From a virus: DNA of 44,242 nt. The notes below the pieces were generated by a model that did no database searches, was not told where the DNA came from, and saw only the letters and a list, made by a program, of their open reading frames with translations. Position 1 is the stretch's first letter. The number at the start of each line of letters is the position of its first letter. Positions 8,824-17,245 of this stretch are shown here, in pieces. The stretch spans positions 1 to 44,242 of the IMG/VR virus record IMGVR_UViG_3300044630_001449; one strand, 5' to 3'. Made by a program: the position numbers and the translations under genes.

Positions 8824-9258
8824 TCAGAATTTTAATTTTACTTTCTCTTGAATTGATTTAATTTTTGAGTTTAAATCAATGTTGTTTTTTTGTACTGGTC
8901 TACCGGGGGTTCTATCATTGAAGAATTCAATCATCTCATAAATGTCCGATTCTTCATAGTATCGCCAACTTTGGTAACTTTGATACTTCTCACCAAATTT
9001 ATTTGGTGATGGTATCAAATTCTTTTTCTCATACTTTCTTAGAGTATCAGATCTTTTTTCTACAATCTTGGCGACCTCTCCGACAGTATACAAGCGAATG
9101 AGTAATATTTCGCACTGCTCGTATGGTATCAGGATTGCTTCGCCATTATCAATCCGCTCAACAAAAATCTTATTTGATGATTTACTGATTTTCTTTATCT
9201 TGACGATTGTATCTGAATATTTATAAAACTTATTCAGAACTGGTTTTTTTGTTATCAT
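8824..9258 (-). CDS. MerR-like winged-helix DNA-binding protein
   Basis: A 144-aa protein. Residues about 55-120 form a MerR/excisionase-type helix-turn-helix: 'LYTVGEVAKIVEKRSDTLRKYEKKNLIP' followed by the wing and 'WRYYEESDIYEMIEFF'. The first 50 residues are a separate basic and hydrophobic beta-like segment ('YKYSDTIVKIKKISKSSNKIF'). There is no MerR effector-binding cysteine array, and the C-terminus is a short charged helix. It could act as a repressor or activator of a phage promoter. The start overlaps the zinc-ribbon gene by 29 nt. Confidence 0.75.
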   Translation of the reverse strand: MITKKPVLNKFYKYSDTIVKIKKISKSSNKIFVERIDNGEAILIPYEQCEILLIRLYTVGEVAKIVEKRSDTLRKYEKKNLIPSPNKFGEKYQSYQSWRYYEESDIYEMIEFFNDRTPGRPVQKNNIDLNSKIKSIQEKVKLKF

Positions 9259-9442
9259 TAATAACCACCTTTTCTTGCTTTAGCTTTTCTAAAAACTTAT
9301 TGAGCTTATCAAGTTCAATATCTTTTGAATGACTACATACAACACATGTAATGTCTACATAATAAGAGCCATGTGCATAATACGGAGACCCAATAAACTT
9401 AGGTCCACCACATGTAGCGCACTTAAGCCTTAAAGTTTTCAT
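9230..9442 (-). CDS. Zinc-ribbon protein
   Basis: A 70-aa protein with two CxxC knuckles, C8/C11 ('KCATCGG') and C33/C36 ('TCVVCSH'), separated by 21 residues. That fits a small treble-clef or zinc-ribbon domain, followed by a lysine-rich helix. The fold implies nucleic-acid or protein binding, but no specific role can be assigned. It starts 1 nt after the stop of the metallophosphoesterase gene. Confidence 0.7.
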   Translation of the reverse strand: MKTLRLKCATCGGPKFIGSPYYAHGSYYVDITCVVCSHSKDIELDKLNKFLEKLKQEKVVINDNKKTSSE

Positions 9443-9443
9443 A

Positions 9444-10610
9444 TCAATCTAGCCAACAAGTATATTCAGCAGTGACAATTCCCCTCTCAGGATGAACAAA
9501 CATCAGCGGTTGCGATGCCTTACCGACAGCAGCAAGACTTTCCATTGCGTATGTATTTGTAGACTCAGGACTTCCTGAGATACGGCATTGCACACTATTG
9601 AATGTCATCTTAGTAGGGGTATGGAAATGACCAAAATAAACATCATCAAAGTCTTCTTCAATAGCTCCGACCTTCCATCCATAAACTTTCTTCTGGAATG
9701 AGTAGAGAGCCGAGAGGCTCCCAAACTGATCTCCATGAATCAGCAATGACTTATAGTTACCAATTGTGTCAATTGCATACCAGTTTCTTTCTCCACGACC
9801 ATCGGGGATTACAAACTTAATACGCTTTTCATTTTCAAACATCAACTGGACAATGCGATAAAGCATTCTGTCACCATTTGTTTCTGGATCGTGATCTCGT
9901 CTTGCTCTACCGCCGATTGAACCATGATTACCAATTACACCTACGAATGTAACTGTCTCAAAATGCTCAAGCATCTTCGTTAAGAAGTTCTTAATAATTC
10001 TTGGCCCATCAACAGTAATCTGGCGATACAAGCCTCCATCAACTAAGAAGCTCTGACCAGGAAAGATTAACTCACCCTCAACAATGTCTCCTAAAGCCCA
10101 TACATGCAAGTGCCGTACAGGATGCTCTGCTCTTTGAATTTCAGTCAAGCGAATAACACTATCTGCATACTGCTCAATACGCCTTTCACAAATCTCGGAG
10201 TTGTAAGTAGGTGTAACCTTTGCTAACTGCCAGTCTGCAATAACAGCGACAGCAACCTCTTCTGAGTGCTTTCTCTTATCCTTAAACGGGGCAGGGATGC
10301 GGGTAATCTTATTATCCTTAATATCCTCTTTCACCGCGCGATAAACAGCATCAGCAATTGCATCCTGCTTTGTCTTAATCTTTTCATACTCCTGCAATAG
10401 CTTTGCATATGAAACTTTTAATTCAGATTCAGTTGTCGGGGCTTTCCCTATAACCGGATTTACGGGGATTTCTACAAGCCCATTTTCTTTTCTAAACTTG
10501 CACAAGCCAAGAGAATCAATTGATTTTCTACAACTTGCATCTGCATATTTTTGGTTTTTTGTATTTGGCTCAAAGGTCTGATTACAGCCTTCTGCTTCAC
10601 ATTCTTTCAT
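9444..10610 (-). CDS. Metallophosphoesterase (calcineurin-like) with N-terminal cysteine cluster
   Basis: A 388-aa enzyme probably acting on nucleic acid or nucleotides. Residues 1-30 contain C4, C9 and C27, reminiscent of a zinc finger. A coiled helix spans about 65-100. The dimetal phosphoesterase motifs follow: 'VIADWQLAK' (D126), 'LGDIVEGE' (D175), 'IGNHGS' (N228, H229), 'IHGDQFG' (H292) and 'GHFHTP' (H328, H330). The usual D-x-H of motif I is D-W-Q here. Phage members of this family are often annotated as SbcD/Mre11-like nucleases. A good ribosome binding site (AAAGGAG) precedes the start, with an extended -10 element further upstream. Confidence 0.85.
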   Translation of the reverse strand: MKECEAEGCNQTFEPNTKNQKYADASCRKSIDSLGLCKFRKENGLVEIPVNPVIGKAPTTESELKVSYAKLLQEYEKIKTKQDAIADAVYRAVKEDIKDNKITRIPAPFKDKRKHSEEVAVAVIADWQLAKVTPTYNSEICERRIEQYADSVIRLTEIQRAEHPVRHLHVWALGDIVEGELIFPGQSFLVDGGLYRQITVDGPRIIKNFLTKMLEHFETVTFVGVIGNHGSIGGRARRDHDPETNGDRMLYRIVQLMFENEKRIKFVIPDGRGERNWYAIDTIGNYKSLLIHGDQFGSLSALYSFQKKVYGWKVGAIEEDFDDVYFGHFHTPTKMTFNSVQCRISGSPESTNTYAMESLAAVGKASQPLMFVHPERGIVTAEYTCWLD

Positions 10611-10634
10611 TCGGACTCCTTTACAGTCACGAAT

Positions 10635-10643
10635 ATAATACCA
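10635..10643 (-). promoter_or_regulatory. Candidate extended -10 promoter before the replication block
   Basis: On the minus strand the gap between the HNH gene and the metallophosphoesterase gene reads TGG-TATTAT, an extended -10 (TGnTATnnT). The start codon is 25 bases further on, behind a strong AAAGGAG. There is no recognisable -35 hexamer, which extended -10 promoters often do without. It sits at the boundary between late structural genes and replication genes, where a separate start of transcription would make sense. Confidence 0.35.
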
Positions 10644-10651
10644 TAGGATAT

Positions 10652-11095
10652 TTAGATGTTAGGTCTTTTAAGCCTGTTTTCTATGGGTTTATTTTGAGCG
10701 TGATTACGCTTTCGTGTATGAGGTTTTGTATTCTTAACAACTTCTCTCATTTTCTCTTTTCGCGCAGCAGAGGCTCTATGTCCTTCTTTATGAACTGCAC
10801 TATGCTCTGAGTGTGTGCATAGAAAAAGGTTATCTAATCTATTATCAACTTTAATTTCATTGATATGATGAACTGTTTCCCAAGGTTCTAGATAGCGGCC
10901 TAAGTACTCTTCCATAACAAGACGATGCTCATAAGCATATCCACGAATATTTTTAGGATGATCGGTCTTTAAGACTCGTACATAACCTTTATCATCAATG
11001 TATTTACCACCGTTATAGTTTGCACTATCTTCACCAGATGGCATTTCATCGGACCATTTTACATCATTTCTTTGAGATGCAAGCCCTCTACTCAT
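10652..11095 (-). CDS. HNH endonuclease
   Basis: A 147-aa endonuclease of the HNH_3 type. An N-terminal segment 'NGGKYIDDKGYVRV' resembles the DNA-contacting NUMOD-like start seen in free-standing homing enzymes. The catalytic region has 'YEHRLVMEEYLGRYLEPWE' followed by 'VHHINEIKVDNRLDNLFLC' and 'HSAVH'; the HH pair, N and final H supply the HNH residues. The basic C-terminus should bind DNA. I chose the ATG at 11095, one base after the upstream stop; an in-frame ATG at 11116 would overlap the upstream gene by 20 nt. It sits between structural and replication genes, a common homing-endonuclease location. Confidence 0.87.
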   Translation of the reverse strand: MSRGLASQRNDVKWSDEMPSGEDSANYNGGKYIDDKGYVRVLKTDHPKNIRGYAYEHRLVMEEYLGRYLEPWETVHHINEIKVDNRLDNLFLCTHSEHSAVHKEGHRASAARKEKMREVVKNTKPHTRKRNHAQNKPIENRLKRPNI

Positions 11096-11096
11096 T

Positions 11097-11774
11097 TTAA
11101 GCGATTCCGCCAGCATCCTCTATATAAAATTGCAAAGCGCCAGATGAGGCAAGAACTGTCCAGTTTGAAGCATTGTTTGGACCACTTGCACCGCCTTGAG
11201 TTCTCTGGATTTCAACAAAATAACTTTGGTTTTCTAAAGACTGATTTGCAATAATATATTCGTAAGTACCCGCACCAAAAGCAATATCGCCTCGCACAGC
11301 AAGATTGTTTGCAATCGTAAGGCTATTAGCAACCGTTGTCGCTGTGTTTAAAAATGTAGCTACGCCAGAGTTTAAAACAAAAGCAGCAATAATGTCACCA
11401 CTACCTGCAGTATTACCTTTTCTAAATCTTAGATAGTAAGTACTATCTTCACCACCCGGATCATCTTGTGAAATTCCAGGAAAGTTTAAAACCATTCTAT
11501 AATATCTAGAGCTTTGTATTGTTACTCTATTATCGTAAGCAACATTACCAATAGTTTCTTGGGTTAATGCAATAATCTTTGTGTTTGCAAATTGAGCGTT
11601 TGATGTGTTAGTTACGTTATTAGCAATAGTAGCGAGTTTTAAAATACCTCTTGGCTTGTCGTCATTGACAATCTTAACTTGGTCAATATTAATTGACATC
11701 TGGTTAAGACGAACACTTGTAATTGGGGTTGTGTCTGCCCATGAGACAATTGAGTAGTTAGTATAATCAGCCAT
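11097..11774 (-). CDS. Putative minor virion protein
   Basis: A 225-aa beta-rich protein, Asn/Thr/Ala-rich, with no recognised catalytic motif. It starts 'MADYTNYSIVSWADTTPITS' and has fibre-like stretches such as 'TATTVANSLTIANNLAVRGD'. It directly follows the S74 fibre gene after 9 nt and is the last gene of the structural run before the HNH gene. Position and composition suggest a tail-tip or fibre accessory protein; the precise role is unknown. Confidence 0.65.
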   Translation of the reverse strand: MADYTNYSIVSWADTTPITSVRLNQMSINIDQVKIVNDDKPRGILKLATIANNVTNTSNAQFANTKIIALTQETIGNVAYDNRVTIQSSRYYRMVLNFPGISQDDPGGEDSTYYLRFRKGNTAGSGDIIAAFVLNSGVATFLNTATTVANSLTIANNLAVRGDIAFGAGTYEYIIANQSLENQSYFVEIQRTQGGASGPNNASNWTVLASSGALQFYIEDAGGIA

Positions 11775-11783
11775 ATCTTTCTA

Positions 11784-13322
11784 TTATACACCCTCAAGGG
11801 CTTGTATCCTAGCCTCTAGTTGCTCTACTTTATCCAAAAGTTCTTTGATTGCCGATGCAAAAACTGGAGTAAAAGAGTTGTAGAACACTTTCCAAGGCTT
11901 TATCAAATCCCCATTATCGTCTACCTCATCCGTTCCTTTAGAGACCGCAGATGGATACACATCAAAAAGTTCTTGAGCAATAAAACCGTCTTCATATTCT
12001 CCAAAAGGAGCAGTTTTCATTCGATAGTTAACAGGGCGTATATTTCTTACAATATCCAAACCGCCAATAAAGTTCGTAATCTCTTCTTTCATCCTTAAAT
12101 CCGAAGACCAGCTAAAGTCAACTTTGGTCGTTGACTTATACTCAAGAGCTGTTATTTCGGTGGTTGAGCCAGTGCGAAAACTAATAAAGTTAGCTCCGGC
12201 TACATAGTTTCTGCTTAAAATTAATGGAGTATTGCCATCTGTTGGCTCAATTTTTACTCCAATACTTCTAGCATCAAAATGACTAATAACGCTCAGAACT
12301 GAGCCTTGTATTGTATCTGATTTAACTAAACCTTTAAAAAGTTGTGTACCTCCAGTAGTCCCGTCTGAATCCTTAATTCTTACACCTGCTACTCCAACCG
12401 CTTTTATATATCCATCAGAAGTTATTTCAAGCCCATTTGAACCATCAGTTACGCTGAATGTTGAACCAGATATTGTTGAGCCAGATATTGTTGAGGCAAA
12501 TATCGAGCCAGTTATTGTTAGCGAATTTGAAGATGGATCCCAATACAACTTATTCTCTAAGGAGAAGTATCCACCACTATCTAGATAAAATGGAGTATTG
12601 GCATTAGCCCATGAACCAGCACCAGCATATATCCCACTTCCCCATATAGTAATTCCTCCAATGCTCCCTCCTGTTATTGGATCACCATTGTCGAATGTTC
12701 CTGGACTTGATCCATCAGGAAACTGCAGTGCTCCTTTAATAGTCAGAACGCTACCGTTCCATGTAAAATTAGAACCTAAAGAAAAGAAGCCCCCCGTATT
12801 AGCAAAAATTTGAGTATTTGATGCTGCATAAAAACCAGCACCCGCAATCAAGTTGCCTCTTATAAAAACATTATTAAACTCAGCTTCTCCAGCATGAGTA
12901 ATAGCCCAGCCAGTATTGCCACGCGCTGAAATATTTCCTTCTGTATTAACAGTCCCATTGTAATTTTTGCTTTTAATAACATTGTTAACAAGTATGATGT
13001 TTGAAGCAAGCTCTCCAGAAGTAATTGTTCCAGATGCAATTTCCCTAGCGGTGATTGTGTTAGCCTGAACTGCAATACCTCTTGGGTTAAGAACCCTATT
13101 CTCAACAGTGCTAATAATAAAACTTTCTAAGTTTTTAACATTCGTATCTTCAAACCTTCTTCTTGGAGTTCCAACAGGTGCGACTGGAAATACTGGAAAG
13201 TCAAATATAGAGTATTTTGTATAATCAATTAAACTAGAGGTAAGACCATCGTGTTTATGTCCGTTGTCTCTTTTAAATATAACTTGATTTTCATTTATAT
13301 TAATTTTTTTATCAGTTGTCAT
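11784..13322 (-). CDS. Tail fibre with C-terminal S74 intramolecular chaperone domain
   Basis: A 512-aa structural protein. The N-terminal 100 residues would attach to the tail. Residues about 100-330 are repetitive beta structure with repeats such as 'GSIFASTISGSTISGSTFSV' and parallel phrases 'FFSLGSNFTWNGSVLTIKG' and 'YFSLENKLYWDPSS'. The C-terminus is a peptidase S74-type chaperone: 'SSDLRMKEEI' (S407-D408 at the expected self-cleavage site), 'GLDIVRNIRPVNYRMK', 'GFIAQEL' and a terminal coiled coil. Such domains trimerise the fibre and then cut themselves off, here releasing about 106 residues. The start overlaps the upstream tail gene stop by 1 nt. Confidence 0.9.
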   Translation of the reverse strand: MTTDKKININENQVIFKRDNGHKHDGLTSSLIDYTKYSIFDFPVFPVAPVGTPRRRFEDTNVKNLESFIISTVENRVLNPRGIAVQANTITAREIASGTITSGELASNIILVNNVIKSKNYNGTVNTEGNISARGNTGWAITHAGEAEFNNVFIRGNLIAGAGFYAASNTQIFANTGGFFSLGSNFTWNGSVLTIKGALQFPDGSSPGTFDNGDPITGGSIGGITIWGSGIYAGAGSWANANTPFYLDSGGYFSLENKLYWDPSSNSLTITGSIFASTISGSTISGSTFSVTDGSNGLEITSDGYIKAVGVAGVRIKDSDGTTGGTQLFKGLVKSDTIQGSVLSVISHFDARSIGVKIEPTDGNTPLILSRNYVAGANFISFRTGSTTEITALEYKSTTKVDFSWSSDLRMKEEITNFIGGLDIVRNIRPVNYRMKTAPFGEYEDGFIAQELFDVYPSAVSKGTDEVDDNGDLIKPWKVFYNSFTPVFASAIKELLDKVEQLEARIQALEGV

Positions 13323-16300
13323 TATACTACCTTCCTTAAAGTAAGAGATTGAGAGATTGATTCACCATAGGAAAACTCTTGAGAAATAACCCAGTAATCT
13401 TGATTGGATATATCGAATGCATCAAGAGATGCAATCCTAATTCTATCACCTAATTGAATTTTTGGCACACACATTGTATTAATTGTCATAATGGGAACCG
13501 GGTCGCTAACTTTATCAATAATAAACTTAGCTATTTTTTGTGCATGGTCTACTGAAGTTATGTAGGGGCTTTCAATTGTTAATTCTTTTAATCCATATTT
13601 TCTAATATTTTCAGAAAGAGATTCTTTCTTTTCGGTGACTTGCGCTGTGTTTTCAACAGATATTACAGGTATGCCATAGATGGCAAATCCAGAAACAATA
13701 TTTGATCTAGGGTCTTCGCCTTGAAGATACACATGCGTATCATATGCAACATTTGCAGAAGCAGATACAATTACTCTTGCGGTATATGGGTTGCTTTCAA
13801 ATTTTAGAATGTCAATAGTATTAGGCTCGTCATCAATTATTCCGGTTGCAATTGGGGATAAAACTGTAACAGCTGGCTTTTTATCATATGTAACTTCATA
13901 ATATCTAGCCTCTCTAATCTTTGTATCAATGGGAACTTCGTTAAGAATAGGAGTTCCAAACTTACCTCTTTCTACATCCAAAAAGAAGTTATCCGATTTT
14001 GAACCATATCTGACAATCTCAGTTTGATTACCCTTAGTAAAGGCAAGAAAACCAACATTAGCAAACACAGGTTCGTTAGTTGTTGATACCCTAATACCCG
14101 CAGTATCAGTTAAAATTTCAGTCTGCAGTTTAACAACACCTAAAGAAACACCATCATCAACAGTCCACAAAGTTTCTGGCTGATCTGAAAGCTTTGATAC
14201 GCTCGATATTTTTACAACAACTTTATTAGTCTGTATTTGAACATCCAAACTTGAATCTATTATGTTTGTAGTATCGCTAAAGTCATATTGCTTTATAGCA
14301 TGCTGATTAATTGATGGTTCAAAAAAGCGGTTGTAGTGTTCATATCGGCCATAACCCTCTTCATCAATATAGAATCTCCCAAGGTCTGCAAGAGTGATTT
14401 CATCAATAGCCCCTCTTAAGTGCTCTTGCTCAGAGTACAGGTATGGAAAGACTGCGACATACTCAACCTGAGATGAGATGTACCTGTCCAAAATTTCTTC
14501 TGGGGTAAGGCATCTTTTATAAATAGCGTATTCGTCAATAATAAATTGCCTTGCAATGGCAGGGGCAACCTCTTGTGTTGAGAATCTTGCGCCCCTACCT
14601 CCGATTGTTGTATCAAATATATTTGTAACAATCGTGCCATTAATAACATCTGTATCTTTTAATTCACCATTAACATAGTAAGATAATGTTTTTGTTGCAA
14701 CTTTATAGGTTACAGCAATATGATAAAACTCGGATTGCAAAAGTTCTGTATTATCCGAAACAAATGATGTAGTTGTAGTAGGGCCAGTTGTTTTAATTTT
14801 AAATCCATGACTTGATACATTGTTATAATAAAACTCAAAGCCGTTTGTCGGGTTAGAGTTAGCCCAAGATGATAAATACTCGCCATCTCCAATGTCAAAA
14901 TGACCATCATTAAATTTTGCAAGAAGTTCTATCGTAAAATCTTCTTCTTTTATTGCAATAGATGTGTGTGTAGGTATTCTAATGTAGCCATCGTCAATAA
15001 GAAGAATTCCTTTATCAGAATTATCAGAATCTATTCTTTGAGAATAACTTAATTGTGCATTGCTATGAATAAAACCATCATTTTGATTATGGACTTCTGA
15101 GATATCATAGAGAGAGTACGAGGTAGGGACAGTGCCTGTTAAGTTTCTTGAACCTAAACCATCTCTTGCGACAACGGATCTAACTTGACTTGCAGGGATA
15201 AGAGCCTTTGTTGCTCCAATGAGGGAATGAAGGCTCATTGAAAAATTAGCATTTCCAGAACCATGAAAAAATTCAATTCTTATGCGGTAAGGATTTCCAG
15301 CGATTAATGAAATAGGGTTTGAGGCAAGAGAGATAGATGTATTTTCTTCACTTGAGCTGGCTAACAAAAGGTCGTCAAGGTACAGACGACCTCCCCCATT
15401 TAAGATATCAACAATAAGGTTTTGAGACCCAGTTGTTGTAGGGAAATAGTATCCATCAATAACGCCATTAAAATATTTTGCATAGGTAGCAGAATTAATA
15501 ATGCTTACAAAAGTATAATTAGTTAAATTCAAAGCATTAAGTGATGGTTCCCCTGTCTCACGGGGTAATGAAATATCAGGAGAATTTACTGTAAGGTCTG
15601 GAGCTGCGTAAGCGTTGATGCCTTTAATTCTTTCTTCTACTGATAGATTCTTTTCTAAGGCATCGGCTTTAATGGTTTTATATGTTAATTCTTTTCCTTC
15701 TCTCATACCCCAAAAACGGCATCTTAACCCTGGGGCAAGTGTTGTCAGATTTCCATTTTTATCAATTGAATCTTCACTAAATGAATATCTTGCAACTCCT
15801 CCGAGTTGAGATATCCCTCTGCTATAAGGAAGAACTTGTTTAAAATCCCCCTTGGGGAAGTTTCTTCTTGAAAGAAGGTTGTTAACAGCCTCGCTTACAG
15901 TCTTTCCTTCCAGTAAGAATCCATTTGTAAGTTTTTTTTCGGTTAAATACTTTGACCAATCACTTGCAGAAACAGATACTGTCATGTCAGAACTAGATGA
16001 TGACCATTCATCAACGTAAAATTCCCCCATGCTGACATACTCGTATGGGTCAAATGTAACAACTGAGCCAGCAATGTGAGTTTCTGCATCCGTTTGACCA
16101 ACTCCTCTTTCAGATACACTAACTGTGTTTGTTGATGTAACGGCATTGCAAAGAATAACTTCTCTATTTTCTTTATTTGGATTAATTGTAACAATAAAAT
16201 TATTATTAACCCCTCCTGCGGGGAATATGTCAGAATTGTCAACTGTGAAAGATGATGCTGAATTACTCATATTAGATCTTAAAACGGTGTTAGAAATTAC

Positions 16301-17245
16301 ATCATTTGTTTTCTTAATTCGCCATCCAGTTGAAACATTTATTTTTAAATCTTTTTTCATGTATTTTCCATACAATGAAGAGTTATTAAAGATATTCCAA
16401 TCTTTCCCTGTGTTATCTAACTTCAAAGTAAGCTTAGGACTTGAAGAACCGCCGATTGGGAGGTTGCTTTCATGAATGTCTCTTGCTCTTGAGATGCTGT
16501 AGTCAATTACATGGTCTGTAATATCGACTTCATATATTGGGGAAATTTCATGAATTCTTGCATAGTCTAATCCATTCTTCGTAGAGAGAATAGTTATTTC
16601 AATTCTTTTTGCTAAAAATGAAGATGCTATAGCATTATTACTATTTAAATAAACTTCTTTATAATACTCATCATCATTTAAGGTAAATGTCTTATCCAAG
16701 ATGTCGACCAATGAAGAGTTCTTTACTTTAACTCTAAAACTTTTAACTTGGCCATAGTATTCAGATGTTGTAATTTTAATCTTATTAACTTTTCTTTCTT
16801 CAAAAGCAAAAGTAATAACTGGCGATGAGGCAAATACGCCATTAGCAGCGCTTCTTGTTTTAGACCACCACCCAAACTCATAATCGCCATCAAGTTTGCT
16901 ATCTGTATCAACACTTGTTGGCATACAATGCCAAGTACCATCAGCCGTAATAATCTTGCCATTTTTAGCAAGAGCATCTGTTACGGCCCATGTAAAAGAT
17001 TCTCTTTCGTAGCCATTAATCATCTGCTCTTCTGTGCAGTAATAACCAATTGAGCCTTCTGATTTTACAATGTGAGCATCGGTATTGGTAATATTTGCAT
17101 TCCCCGTCAGGGCATTTTCCAAGGTGATATGTCTGCTATCCAACAAGTCAATTGTAATTTTTGGCTTAACATTCTGAGCTGTTGCTTCAATAGCATTATT
17201 GAAATAATTTGATAAATTTGCTCCATATGTATTTTTTGTTAACAT
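13322..17245 (-). CDS. Tail hub / tail-tip protein with PA14-like and LamG-like domains
   Basis: A 1307-aa minor tail protein. The N-terminal 500 residues and the C-terminal 300 resemble a siphoviral tail-tip hub ('ITDHVIDYSISRARDIHESNLPIGG', 'YVSMGEFYVDEWS', and near the end 'PKIQLGDRIRIASLDAF' with 'QDYWVISQEFSYGES'). Two carbohydrate-binding-type insertions are visible. Residues about 578-675 look like PA14 ('YFNGVIDGYYF', 'GGGRLYLDDLLL', 'GNPYRIRIEFFHGSGNANF'). Residues about 760-925 look like a LamG/concanavalin sandwich ('EEDFTIELLAKFNDGHF', 'YHIAVTYKVATKTLSYYVNG', 'IDEYAIYKRCLTPEEI'). It is likely the receptor-reading part of the tip. Flanking genes overlap by 1 nt on each side. Confidence 0.8.
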   Translation of the reverse strand: MLTKNTYGANLSNYFNNAIEATAQNVKPKITIDLLDSRHITLENALTGNANITNTDAHIVKSEGSIGYYCTEEQMINGYERESFTWAVTDALAKNGKIITADGTWHCMPTSVDTDSKLDGDYEFGWWSKTRSAANGVFASSPVITFAFEERKVNKIKITTSEYYGQVKSFRVKVKNSSLVDILDKTFTLNDDEYYKEVYLNSNNAIASSFLAKRIEITILSTKNGLDYARIHEISPIYEVDITDHVIDYSISRARDIHESNLPIGGSSSPKLTLKLDNTGKDWNIFNNSSLYGKYMKKDLKINVSTGWRIKKTNDVISNTVLRSNMSNSASSFTVDNSDIFPAGGVNNNFIVTINPNKENREVILCNAVTSTNTVSVSERGVGQTDAETHIAGSVVTFDPYEYVSMGEFYVDEWSSSSSDMTVSVSASDWSKYLTEKKLTNGFLLEGKTVSEAVNNLLSRRNFPKGDFKQVLPYSRGISQLGGVARYSFSEDSIDKNGNLTTLAPGLRCRFWGMREGKELTYKTIKADALEKNLSVEERIKGINAYAAPDLTVNSPDISLPRETGEPSLNALNLTNYTFVSIINSATYAKYFNGVIDGYYFPTTTGSQNLIVDILNGGGRLYLDDLLLASSSEENTSISLASNPISLIAGNPYRIRIEFFHGSGNANFSMSLHSLIGATKALIPASQVRSVVARDGLGSRNLTGTVPTSYSLYDISEVHNQNDGFIHSNAQLSYSQRIDSDNSDKGILLIDDGYIRIPTHTSIAIKEEDFTIELLAKFNDGHFDIGDGEYLSSWANSNPTNGFEFYYNNVSSHGFKIKTTGPTTTTSFVSDNTELLQSEFYHIAVTYKVATKTLSYYVNGELKDTDVINGTIVTNIFDTTIGGRGARFSTQEVAPAIARQFIIDEYAIYKRCLTPEEILDRYISSQVEYVAVFPYLYSEQEHLRGAIDEITLADLGRFYIDEEGYGRYEHYNRFFEPSINQHAIKQYDFSDTTNIIDSSLDVQIQTNKVVVKISSVSKLSDQPETLWTVDDGVSLGVVKLQTEILTDTAGIRVSTTNEPVFANVGFLAFTKGNQTEIVRYGSKSDNFFLDVERGKFGTPILNEVPIDTKIREARYYEVTYDKKPAVTVLSPIATGIIDDEPNTIDILKFESNPYTARVIVSASANVAYDTHVYLQGEDPRSNIVSGFAIYGIPVISVENTAQVTEKKESLSENIRKYGLKELTIESPYITSVDHAQKIAKFIIDKVSDPVPIMTINTMCVPKIQLGDRIRIASLDAFDISNQDYWVISQEFSYGESISQSLTLRKVV

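Noticed and set aside
10652-11116. Longer HNH endonuclease beginning at 11116
   Set aside because: The first seven residues would overlap the upstream gene; the ATG at 11095 lies one base after the stop, as at other joints in this genome.
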